The notes beneath the pieces were generated by a model. It searched no databases. It saw nothing but the letters and a program-made list of their open reading frames with translations, and was not told where the DNA came from. From positions 1 to 23,254 of the forward strand of contig NZ_ONER01000014.1 in the NCBI RefSeq assembly GCF_900316895.1: a stretch of 23,254 nt of DNA. Direction: 5' to 3'. Origin of the DNA: an uncultured Methanobrevibacter sp. (lineage in GTDB: Archaea > Methanobacteriota > Methanobacteria > Methanobacteriales > Methanobacteriaceae). Below are positions 1 to 7,067 of the stretch, one piece after another. Within the stretch, counting starts at the first letter, position 1, and each line of letters opens with the position of its first letter. The position numbers and the translations under genes are program-made.

Positions 1-1
1 C

Positions 2-157
2 GACGCATTTTCCGTATGTGGTACTCCTGATGAGTTCATCCCTAAAATTGAAGGCTTAGCTGAAATGGGTGTAACTCAATACGTAGCAGGATCCCCTGTT
101 GGTAAAAACGTAGAAGAATCCATTAAATTATTAGGAGACGTAATTGCAAGTTTCTAA
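2..157 (+). CDS. mer: 5,10-methylenetetrahydromethanopterin reductase, C-terminal fragment
   Basis: This is the last 51 residues of an open frame that enters from the left edge, so the start and most of the protein lie outside the window. The visible part contains CGTPDEFIPKIEGL, then GVTQYVAGSPVG, and ends in a KLLGDVIASF tail, which I recognise as the C terminus of the coenzyme F420-dependent methylene-H4MPT reductase of methanogens (bacterial luciferase-like fold). The family enzyme reduces methylene- to methyl-H4MPT in the cytoplasm during CO2-dependent methanogenesis. A T-rich terminator follows directly. The identification rests on recall of family sequence; the fragment is short but distinctive. 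Confidence 0.88.
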   Translation, partial: DAFSVCGTPDEFIPKIEGLAEMGVTQYVAGSPVGKNVEESIKLLGDVIASF

Positions 158-164
158 ACTTGCT

Positions 165-188
165 TACTTTTTCTTTTTTTATTTTTTT
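165..188 (+). terminator. T-rich terminator after mer
   Basis: Two runs of T broken by a few other bases follow the mer stop by about ten bases, without a clear hairpin. Oligo-T tracts are the usual intrinsic termination signal in archaea, so this probably ends the mer transcript and separates it from the next gene. Confidence 0.6.
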
Positions 189-236
189 AAACCATTACAC
201 ACAAATTAATAACATACTATTTTTTAACATAATTTT

Positions 237-244
237 TAATTATA
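237..244 (+). promoter_or_regulatory. TATA-like box for the archaeosine radical SAM gene
   Basis: An AATTATAA element is centred about 26 bases before the A of the ATG at 267, and no Shine-Dalgarno sequence precedes that ATG. This spacing puts the expected transcription start at or next to the start codon, so the mRNA is probably leaderless. The surrounding DNA is nearly all A/T, which lowers certainty. Confidence 0.45.
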
Positions 245-266
245 ACTTCCATATAATAATATTATA

Positions 267-1349
267 ATGGAAATTGAAAATTTAACAAAAGAAATTAGGC
301 AGAGAGCCTTTGAGCGAAAGGAACCAAAAACCCCCGAACAGGTTGGGGCAAGCTGGTATAATGATGATTTAACATATGATGGTGTTGCAAAAACACTATT
401 TATGATTTTACCTACTCCAGGATGTGCATGGGCATTGGGAGACAGCGGAGGATGTACAATGTGCAGCTATGTTTCAGACTGTACCTTGGAACCTATTGAT
501 ACCGACACCATCTTAAGAATATTCCACGACCACCTGTCCAGACATCCAATAGCTGAAGAGGACAAGATTTCAGTGAAGCTGTTTGCATCCGGAAGTTTCT
601 TAAATCCATATGAGCTTCCAAAGGAGGCCCGTGATGAAATCCTTAAAACACTGATTGGCCTTGGCAACGTGACTGAAATCATTGTCGAGTCAAGACCGGA
701 ATATGTGAAGGAAGAATATCTTGACGAAATATTCGACATCATTGGAGACACATTATTTGAAGTGAGCATAGGTCTTGAAACCTCAAACGACTACACCCGA
801 TTGAACAAAATCAATAAAGGTTTTACCTGTGATGATTTTGAAAATGCGGTGAAACTGATGCAAGACTTGAAAGAGACAAAAGGATACAACCTAAAGACAA
901 AGGCATATATTTTCGTAAAGCCTATTCTTGTGTCTGAATCACAGGCAATAGCCGAAGCGATTGAAACCGCACATTACTGCGAGTCAATTGGAGTCAACAG
1001 ATTGTCATTCTGTCCTGCAACAATACACGGAGGAACCGTAATCGAGAGATTCTGGAGAAAAGGAGCATATCAGCCACCGTGGATCTGGTCCTGCATTGAA
1101 ATAATCAATACCGTAAGGGATGAAATAGACCTGCCTGCACTCATGGACACATCAGGTTTCGGTTCAAGACGAGGCCCATACAACTGCAAGAAATGCAGTA
1201 AAGACCTGAAGCACATGATAATAGCCAACAATTTGACACAGACAAAAATAGAGTATGATTGTGAGTGCAAAGGCGAATGGCTGGCTCAAGTCAAGAATTC
1301 AGATATGAACTCATCAACAGTTGAGATAAAGCACATCCCATTATATTGA
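267..1349 (+). CDS. Archaeosine biosynthesis radical SAM enzyme (RaSEA)
   Basis: A 360-residue protein of the archaeal TIGR01210-type radical SAM family. In this family RaSEA acts with ArcS, turning the lysine adduct of preQ0 at tRNA position 15 into archaeosine. The radical SAM cluster ligands are visible as C53-x9-C63-x2-C66 within GCAWALGDSGGCTMC, the atypical spacing of this family. A second Cys-rich patch near the C terminus (YNCKKC, then YDCEC) may bind zinc or a second cluster. The length fits the family. The ATG at 267 has no Shine-Dalgarno but has a TATA-like box at leaderless distance. ArcS and TgtA are not in the window. The next gene starts 38 bases after the stop with its own strong ribosome site and may be co-transcribed. 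Confidence 0.88.
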   Translation: MEIENLTKEIRQRAFERKEPKTPEQVGASWYNDDLTYDGVAKTLFMILPTPGCAWALGDSGGCTMCSYVSDCTLEPIDTDTILRIFHDHLSRHPIAEEDKISVKLFASGSFLNPYELPKEARDEILKTLIGLGNVTEIIVESRPEYVKEEYLDEIFDIIGDTLFEVSIGLETSNDYTRLNKINKGFTCDDFENAVKLMQDLKETKGYNLKTKAYIFVKPILVSESQAIAEAIETAHYCESIGVNRLSFCPATIHGGTVIERFWRKGAYQPPWIWSCIEIINTVRDEIDLPALMDTSGFGSRRGPYNCKKCSKDLKHMIIANNLTQTKIEYDCECKGEWLAQVKNSDMNSSTVEIKHIPLY

Positions 1350-1387
1350 TATATTTTGAATTATTAATTATTATTAGGAGGAAAAAA

Positions 1388-1870
1388 ATGAAAAGCAAAT
1401 TTATTAGTCTACTAGCTGTGATACTAGGATTAATCATTATCATCTTCCCTGTGATGGGAATCATTGGAGTGTCTGATTTAATCGGCTTATCCATATTATT
1501 GATATCAATTTACCTGCTTGTAGTTGGAGTGGCCATCATGGATTATAATAAATCAGGAGCCATACTTGACCTGGTTTTGGGAATGCTACTCCTTTTCCTG
1601 AGCATCTGCCTCATATTCAATGCGGGAATATTCGGATTTTTAGCACAAATCACATTATACCTTGCGGGAATAATGCTGATTGTTGTCGGACTGGTATCCC
1701 TAATCAATAACCGCCAATCCAGATACGGCTTTTATATAGGAATAGCCGGAGTGGTTCTAGGTTTAGTGTACATAGTCATAGGAACATATGTGGCTAACCC
1801 GATTATTCTAGGAGCATTAATCGGAGCATGGCTAGTGATAAGTGGTATTTTAAGATTAATGGACGGTTAA
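1388..1870 (+). CDS. DUF308/HdeD-like small integral membrane protein
   Basis: A 160-residue, very hydrophobic protein with about six predicted membrane segments in pairs (roughly residues 5-25, 30-46, 53-75, 80-100, 112-130 and 135-155) joined by very short loops. The only polar loop carries INNRQSR. This layout resembles the DUF308 (HdeD) membrane family found in many archaea; no catalytic residues are visible and the function is unknown. I chose the ATG at 1388 because AGGAGG lies seven bases upstream; an open frame extends further up to 1346 but would overlap the preceding stop and lacks such a site. A T-tract follows the stop at about 1886-1896. Confidence 0.7.
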   Translation: MKSKFISLLAVILGLIIIIFPVMGIIGVSDLIGLSILLISIYLLVVGVAIMDYNKSGAILDLVLGMLLLFLSICLIFNAGIFGFLAQITLYLAGIMLIVVGLVSLINNRQSRYGFYIGIAGVVLGLVYIVIGTYVANPIILGALIGAWLVISGILRLMDG

Positions 1871-1906
1871 AAGCTGTCCTACAACTTTCTTTTTTTGGTG
1901 TTTACA

Positions 1907-3178
1907 TTGATAGGTATTAGTGCGGATTTCGATCCGGTGCATAAAGGTCATGAACATTTGCTTAATGAAGCCCGTAAACTTGCCGATGAGCTGGACAAAA
2001 AAGTCGTTGTCTACCTCAACAAGGGTTTCAGTGCAAATCATGCCCCATTTTTTGTTGATTTTGATGCCCGCCGTGAAATGGCGCTGGCTTTAGGGGCAGA
2101 TGAGGTCAGAGCATTTGAAGGGCTTCATCACAGACTGGTCTTATCATACAGCGTGCCTATAAGGCTCAAACAGATGATTGATGATGGCGTGACCGATTAC
2201 ATCACTTCAGCCAGCATTTCACTTGATGAGATAAAGTCAAAGGCACAGAAGTTCATTGATGAGGGCAATTTTGTCGGAATGCCCAAAAGCTATACCAACA
2301 GAAACGAGATTCGCTGGTATGCAATCAATGAGTTTTTAGGCTCAAGGCTCAACTACCATGTTGTCGGCGAGTTCAACAAGGACAAATACTCCGGAAGACT
2401 TATCAGGCAATCAATCATTGATAATGATATGGTCATCACAGGTGACGTTGAGAAGATGCTGCCGAAAACCACCGTTGAAATCCTCAAGCGTGAAATTGAT
2501 GCCGGAAGAACACCCGGCGAGCGCAACTGGAAAGACATCTATAAAAGAATGAACACCTATTCCAGGGGAAACCTTGAAAAGATAGCTTACCTCAATGGAA
2601 ATACAATAAATGAAATCATCAAAAGGAGAGTCTACAGGGACCCAGAATCAATCTGGGCGGTGTTCAGAAGATCAGATTACGGACCGGTAATGACCCGATT
2701 GGCAATCAGCTCCATTGAAATGGAAGTTACAAAAAAGGAAGTCATGGATTTGATGAAAAGCTATGAATCCGAAGGCGTGATTCCGGAAAACCAGAAGGTG
2801 CAGAGAGTCATTGACCGTGCATGGTACGTGGCCTGCGAAGGCGAAAAGGGAATCAGCGCACGTGATGCCAACAACAAGTTCAGAAGCGAAAACATTGCCG
2901 TTGAAAATCCGCCATTGACTCTTGAAGCGGGACTGAATCTGACCAAGTTTGAAACAAAAATCACAAAAGAGGGCATAACTACCGATTTGTATGTCGACAA
3001 GAACGGCAGAATATCCGTTCAGTTCAAAAGCGAAGGCAAGAAAATCAAAACCAATTTGAGATTGCCCGCTGTGGAGGTCACATATTTGAGATACATCATG
3101 GATTCCCATTTCATTCCGGTTAGCGGAAGTATAAAAAAAGCTAAAAAGGGATTTAAGGTTAAGGTTGATATTGGCTGA
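1907..3178 (+). CDS. HIGH-motif nucleotidyltransferase, TmcAL-like
   Basis: About 423 residues. The N terminus MIGISADFDPVHKGH carries the HxGH motif (H12, H15) of HIGH-superfamily nucleotidyltransferases. Further motifs, FVDFDARREMALALGAD and later SGRLIRQSIIDND followed by MLPKTT, resemble the bacterial tRNA-Met cytidine acetate ligase TmcAL, which adenylates acetate to make N4-acetylcytidine at wobble position 34. The C-terminal part (about 230-423) is helical and charged, then beta-rich, and I do not recognise it. Start choice: TTG at 1907 sits six bases after GGTG and gives the N terminus expected for the fold; GTG 1898 and TTG 1895 are in-frame alternatives. Its 3' end overlaps the convergent gene by 20 bases. 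Fold assignment is confident; substrate is inferred. Confidence 0.65.
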   Translation: MIGISADFDPVHKGHEHLLNEARKLADELDKKVVVYLNKGFSANHAPFFVDFDARREMALALGADEVRAFEGLHHRLVLSYSVPIRLKQMIDDGVTDYITSASISLDEIKSKAQKFIDEGNFVGMPKSYTNRNEIRWYAINEFLGSRLNYHVVGEFNKDKYSGRLIRQSIIDNDMVITGDVEKMLPKTTVEILKREIDAGRTPGERNWKDIYKRMNTYSRGNLEKIAYLNGNTINEIIKRRVYRDPESIWAVFRRSDYGPVMTRLAISSIEMEVTKKEVMDLMKSYESEGVIPENQKVQRVIDRAWYVACEGEKGISARDANNKFRSENIAVENPPLTLEAGLNLTKFETKITKEGITTDLYVDKNGRISVQFKSEGKKIKTNLRLPAVEVTYLRYIMDSHFIPVSGSIKKAKKGFKVKVDIG

Positions 3179-3902
3179 GCTTTTCCAATGCCGCTTTAAC
3201 CATGACCAACTCATTTTCATCAAAATAATCGATTATCTCATCCAGTTCTTCAGATTTTCTTTTGGAACCGCTTATTGTATTGCTTATTCTGGACAGTGCC
3301 TTTTGCTTGAAATCATCACCTTCAGTCAGTGAAAGCATGTCGAAAAACTCATCTTCCATACCATTGTCTTTTGCGATTTCAGCCGATTCGATGAGAAGAG
3401 CTGACAATGTTTTTGTATAGGCGCTTCGAAGCAGTTTCAGTTTGCTTGCATCGCCCACTTTATCGCTGATTATTTTTGTTTGAATGAAATCATTTAAGAA
3501 CTGTAATTTTGAAGCGCTTTTCCCTGAAATATAAATTATAGGATTATCCGAATCGATCTTTCCGATGATGGCGCCATCAACCAGATTGTCAACTGACTCG
3601 TTGATTTTAGATGTGGTGTCAGGAGAGATGTTGTTTAAATCCAAATAGATGCCTTTTGCATATTTACCGTAATCCTTTGCATTGGCCAGTGCATTTTTCG
3701 GGGAGGTTGCCGAAATCAGAACATCTGACCTGCATGCGACCTCCTTAAAGGTATCCAGAACTTCAACATCTGACATTTCAATATTATCTATTGTCTTGGG
3801 GGACCTGTTTTCTTTTGATGTGACAAAATCAATATCATCTGAGCTGATTATCCCCGCCAGATTTTGTGAAACTTTTCCAAAACCAATAAAACCGATTATC
3901 AT
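3159..3902 (-). CDS. NAD(P)-binding 6PGDH-like protein with DUF1932 C-terminal domain
   Basis: About 247 residues. The N terminus MIIGFIGFGKVSQNLA is a Rossmann dinucleotide-binding loop (GxxGxG), as in beta-hydroxyacid dehydrogenase and 6-phosphogluconate dehydrogenase relatives. The helical C-terminal half, with KLLRSAYTKTLSALLIESAE, matches the DUF1932 type found with such domains. The substrate is unknown. ATG 3902 gives the canonical N terminus and has TAGGG upstream; ATG 3917, five residues longer, would overlap the upstream stop as ATGA and is also plausible. It is the last gene of a six-gene minus-strand operon and ends overlapping the convergent nucleotidyltransferase gene by 20 bases. 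Confidence 0.75.
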   Translation of the reverse strand: MIIGFIGFGKVSQNLAGIISSDDIDFVTSKENRSPKTIDNIEMSDVEVLDTFKEVACRSDVLISATSPKNALANAKDYGKYAKGIYLDLNNISPDTTSKINESVDNLVDGAIIGKIDSDNPIIYISGKSASKLQFLNDFIQTKIISDKVGDASKLKLLRSAYTKTLSALLIESAEIAKDNGMEDEFFDMLSLTEGDDFKQKALSRISNTISGSKRKSEELDEIIDYFDENELVMVKAALEKLSQYQP

Positions 3903-3913
3903 GATTGCCCTAC

Positions 3914-4774
3914 TCATTTTTTAAACAAAAGCATGTCATGCAGATTTACGCCAATGTCTCTTGAAATGGTGTTGCATTTTGCGCATAATAAGAAATAGAT
4001 GTCCTTGTCTGACAGGTCAATTTCGGTCAATCCCTCATAATTTCCCATTCCCTTTGAGATTATGAAATCATGGCTGTCGAATATTTCCCTGAATTCATCT
4101 GAAATTTCGCTGTCCACATATCCGACTGTTCCGCAGCCGATTTCAACAATTTTTCCGCATTCATCCAATCCTGCATCCAGTGCTTCGGCCATGCATGCAT
4201 CATTCAAAATAGGCTCTGACTTGACCGCTATTGTAATGTCCAATCCATATTCCCTGATTTTTGCCAAAAGCAGTTTGTCGAATACTATTTCGCCGGTATT
4301 GTCCACGAGATACAATACCTTGTCATGAGTCCTCAGGGAGTCTTCAAATTCTTCGATGTCCTTTACGGCCAAATCCTTTTTAAGGGCGGTTTTGATAACG
4401 CTTTCAATGTCATCATCAAGTGTGAATGCGCCGAAGTCCAGAATGTTTCCGATGATGGCTATTTTTACATAATTTTCCAGGCTGCTGTCATCTTCAAGTA
4501 TCCTTTTGACATCAGGCAAATATTTCAATGCAATTTCATTTCCCTCAATCTTTTCCTTGCGGTAGGGATCCCTGCAGCCGGTCTTTTCCTTTATCATCTT
4601 GTGCATGGCGGAACCGGTGCTGTTTGAATTGGTATCTAATTTGAAGTTGCTGCTTAAAAACTTAAAGATATCTTCCATTATCTCCATCTTAAGAGTTTCG
4701 TCATCTGTTGACAGATCCATTGCTTCACGGGCCTGCCTTAAAAAGCATGGTCCGCATTCATAACTGATTTTCAC
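3914..4774 (-). CDS. DUF89 / ARMT1-like metal-dependent damage-control phosphatase
   Basis: A 286-residue protein of the archaeal DUF89 subfamily. Visible hallmarks are the N-terminal C7-x2-C10 pair (YECGPC), GNILDF at 109-114, DNTGE at 158-162, ND at 191-192 and KGMGNYE at 241-247, which form the metal and phosphate site. Family members are cytoplasmic metal-dependent phosphatases that remove unwanted phosphorylated metabolites such as sugar phosphates or damaged cofactors; the substrate here cannot be read from sequence. GTG start at 4774 directly after the upstream TAA, with GGTGG just before it inside the preceding gene, which points to translational coupling. Fifth gene of the six-gene operon. 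Confidence 0.85.
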   Translation of the reverse strand: MKISYECGPCFLRQAREAMDLSTDDETLKMEIMEDIFKFLSSNFKLDTNSNSTGSAMHKMIKEKTGCRDPYRKEKIEGNEIALKYLPDVKRILEDDSSLENYVKIAIIGNILDFGAFTLDDDIESVIKTALKKDLAVKDIEEFEDSLRTHDKVLYLVDNTGEIVFDKLLLAKIREYGLDITIAVKSEPILNDACMAEALDAGLDECGKIVEIGCGTVGYVDSEISDEFREIFDSHDFIISKGMGNYEGLTEIDLSDKDIYFLLCAKCNTISRDIGVNLHDMLLFKK

Positions 4775-4978
4775 TTAACCACCATAGATTATTTGAACCA
4801 ATTGGATTTCATCATCCTCCTGGATGACGGTATCTTCAATGACCAGTTCACCGTTTTGTTTTGATACGACTGTCTGAGCTGACAATTCAAGCTCATTCAA
4901 TAAGTCCTTAATAGTGTAATCGTCATTAGGTATTTCCCTTTTTTCGTTTAAATCTTTGAATTTCAATGTGAATTCCAT
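4775..4978 (-). CDS. Ubiquitin-like sulfur carrier protein (ThiS/MoaD/SAMP-like)
   Basis: A 67-residue beta-grasp protein ending in IIYGG, with a C-terminal diglycine as in ThiS, MoaD and archaeal SAMPs. In this superfamily the diglycine is adenylated and thiocarboxylated by an E1-like enzyme and then donates sulfur. It lies four bases downstream of the NcsA-type tRNA thiolase stop and directly abuts the DUF89 gene, so a role as sulfur donor for tRNA thiolation is the simplest reading, though thiamine or molybdopterin use cannot be excluded. The ATG at 4978 is preceded by TAGGAG within the end of the upstream gene. No E1-like gene is in the window. Confidence 0.82.
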   Translation of the reverse strand: MEFTLKFKDLNEKREIPNDDYTIKDLLNELELSAQTVVSKQNGELVIEDTVIQEDDEIQLVQIIYGG

Positions 4979-4982
4979 ATTT

Positions 4983-5900
4983 TCATACTCCTAACTCTTC
5001 TAAAAATGAACAGGCCTTGCATAAATCGTTTGCAGATGGCTCTCCACATCTTTTGCATCTTCCATGGGCATATTCCTTTTGCATTTCCTTTTTCAAAACG
5101 CCCTTGATTTTATCATATCCCCGTAATGTTGAGTACTTGATTGTAGGGTGCTTTTCGGCAAGCTGATTGATTACTTCAGAGACTTCACCCCTGAATGACT
5201 GCATTGCATACGGGCAGCTGTCAAAGTGAACCTCAAGTTCCTTTGCAACAACATACAATCCGATTTCGCGTTCCGGAATTTCCCTTAATGGTTTTATTTT
5301 GACGGTGAATTCCTCAGCCTGGGATTCTGTTTTGGCTCCAAGCTTTGTCAGGTTATCTGTATTTCCTTCCAGATAGTTCATCATGATTCCCTGAACCTCA
5401 TCATCAAGATTGTGTCCTGTCGCTATTTTTGTGGCGCCCATTTCACGTGCTGCCTTATTGATTATTGTCCTTCGAAACACTCCGCAGTATGTGCATGAGC
5501 CCTTATGGTTTGGCCTTTGCATGATTTCATCTAGGGTTATGCCGTAATCCTCTTTAAGAGACACGACCTTATGCTCTATTCCCAATCTTTCGGCATGCCT
5601 TTTTGCAATGTCAACTCCGTCCTGGCGATAATTGGCAATTCCCTCATCAACAGTGACTGCACAGAGGTCTATGACATTCATTTCACGGAATGAATTAAGT
5701 ATCTCCAAAGTTGTGACGCTGTCCTTACCTCCTGAAAGTGCCACTAAAACCTTGTCTCCCTTATCCAGGAGTTTTTCCTTTCTGACTGTTTTTATAGCTT
5801 TCTTTTCAATTGACTCTATAAAGCAATCTTTACATAATAATTGGCCTGATTGCTCTCTTTTATAAATAACTTTAGAATTGCCACATTGACTACATTGCAT
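4983..5900 (-). CDS. NcsA/TtuA-family tRNA 2-thiolation enzyme
   Basis: A 305-residue PP-loop ATPase of the Ncs6/TtuA/NcsA family (TIGR00269-like). It has an N-terminal zinc finger (C3, C6, C23, C26), the PP-loop SGGKDS at 56-61, TGHNLDDEVQ at 161-170 and a C-terminal zinc finger (C282, C285, C294, C297). C136 and C139 (SCTYCG) with C229 (DSCPYA) match the three cysteines that hold the catalytic Fe-S cluster in studied archaeal members. The family adenylates and thiolates uridine 34 or 54 of tRNA; which position is modified here cannot be decided. ATG start with AGGT upstream, eight bases after the VWA gene stop. Confidence 0.88.
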   Translation of the reverse strand: MQCSQCGNSKVIYKREQSGQLLCKDCFIESIEKKAIKTVRKEKLLDKGDKVLVALSGGKDSVTTLEILNSFREMNVIDLCAVTVDEGIANYRQDGVDIAKRHAERLGIEHKVVSLKEDYGITLDEIMQRPNHKGSCTYCGVFRRTIINKAAREMGATKIATGHNLDDEVQGIMMNYLEGNTDNLTKLGAKTESQAEEFTVKIKPLREIPEREIGLYVVAKELEVHFDSCPYAMQSFRGEVSEVINQLAEKHPTIKYSTLRGYDKIKGVLKKEMQKEYAHGRCKRCGEPSANDLCKACSFLEELGV

Positions 5901-5908
5901 ATTACTAC

Positions 5909-7066
5909 CTACATCTGTTCTACAAATCGTGCCAGCTGATTTAATGTGTTGACCTCAAATACATGCGCTCCCGCATCCCGATAGAGTGAAACGCAACTGT
6001 CCACTATATCCCATTTGTTCTTGTCTTCGGGGTTCAGGATAACAACCTTTTTGGCATCCCTTACCATTTCCTCAACCAGCTCTACACTTGCAGGAATCTT
6101 ATTCACTTTCGGTCCTGCCCAATCCCTGCAGTCTGATAAAATAATTACATAAGATTTATTGTTGATGTTCGCCTTTTCCTGGAACTGCTTGAAAGCGGAA
6201 TACATGTCTGATGTTCCATGCACCATCATGTTCTTGACACGCATGTCCTTAACCTTAATGAAGGAATCTATCAGATACTCTTCTTTTAGAGCATTTGTTG
6301 TCTCGATTACCTTGTTGTCGAATTCAAAGGTTCTGGATCTTTTAAAGGCGGTCTGAGCTGAAAACATCAGCATGAAAAACCAGCTGCTGATCCATTCACA
6401 GGATCCGCTGATGTCATTTAGGAATAAATGTTCATTCTTATGGGGCCTTGGCTTTGCCTTTACAAGCTCCAGCGGTACTCCGCCATACTTCAGATTGGCC
6501 CTCATTGTTCTTCTCATGTCAATCTTATGGGAATTGGCCTGAATCTTTCTTCTTGAACGCTTGTTGGCGATTCTTTTTCCCAACCTCTGGCAGATTTCAA
6601 GCATTCTTGGGTCGAATCTGTTCAATTTGGTCAGGTCCTTGTTCATCAGTTCCCCATCACGCTCCAGCCTTTTGGCTTCCTCAAGCAGAGGCTGGCCTGA
6701 AAGCATCTTCAGCTTTTCATTGTCGACCTTTTCCTTTCGAATCCTTTTGCCGATTGTATCCTGCTTTTTAATGATATACTTATTTGATTTAGGACCTGTC
6801 CCTCTATATGCCTTGCTCTTGTTCAGGTCTTCCTTGATTTCCTTTTCAGGGTCGGGCAATGCGAAGACTTTTTCAAAAATCTTTAAAAATTTAGGAATGT
6901 CATATCTGTCCTTGACATAAATTGCAAGCAGAGCTGTCTTAAGCAGGTTCCTGTCAGATTCACCCAGTTCGCTGTAAATCTGCATTGCTGATTGAGTGCT
7001 TCTGATACTTACCGGAAGCCCCTCCTTTCTCAAGTCAGCTGATAGTGTTGCAATCTTTCTTATCAT
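5909..7066 (-). CDS. VWA-domain protein, CoxE-like, partner of MoxR ATPase
   Basis: About 385 residues. The N-terminal half is helical and very basic. The C-terminal half is a von Willebrand A domain with a complete metal-ion site: DxSxS at about 218-222 (NDISGS), a Thr in HGTSDMYSAF and an Asp in ILSDCRDW. VWA proteins of this kind work with an adjacent MoxR AAA ATPase, as in CoxD/CoxE, CbbQ/CbbO and NorQ/NorD, to remodel or insert metals into client enzymes. ATG 7066 begins one base after the MoxR stop; an in-frame GTG at 7099 would add 11 residues and overlap MoxR. No signal peptide or membrane segment is seen, so it is probably cytoplasmic. The client is unknown. Confidence 0.8.
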   Translation of the reverse strand: MIRKIATLSADLRKEGLPVSIRSTQSAMQIYSELGESDRNLLKTALLAIYVKDRYDIPKFLKIFEKVFALPDPEKEIKEDLNKSKAYRGTGPKSNKYIIKKQDTIGKRIRKEKVDNEKLKMLSGQPLLEEAKRLERDGELMNKDLTKLNRFDPRMLEICQRLGKRIANKRSRRKIQANSHKIDMRRTMRANLKYGGVPLELVKAKPRPHKNEHLFLNDISGSCEWISSWFFMLMFSAQTAFKRSRTFEFDNKVIETTNALKEEYLIDSFIKVKDMRVKNMMVHGTSDMYSAFKQFQEKANINNKSYVIILSDCRDWAGPKVNKIPASVELVEEMVRDAKKVVILNPEDKNKWDIVDSCVSLYRDAGAHVFEVNTLNQLARFVEQM

Positions 7067-7067
7067 G

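Noticed and set aside
2672..3223. Open frame of about 183 codons on the minus strand
   Set aside because: It is antisense to the nucleotidyltransferase gene and partly to the DUF1932 gene, and its translation shows no recognisable domain.
6448..6920. Two overlapping plus-strand open frames
   Set aside because: Both are opposite the basic N-terminal half of the VWA gene and carry Phe/Ser/Leu-rich shadow translations without a start signal.
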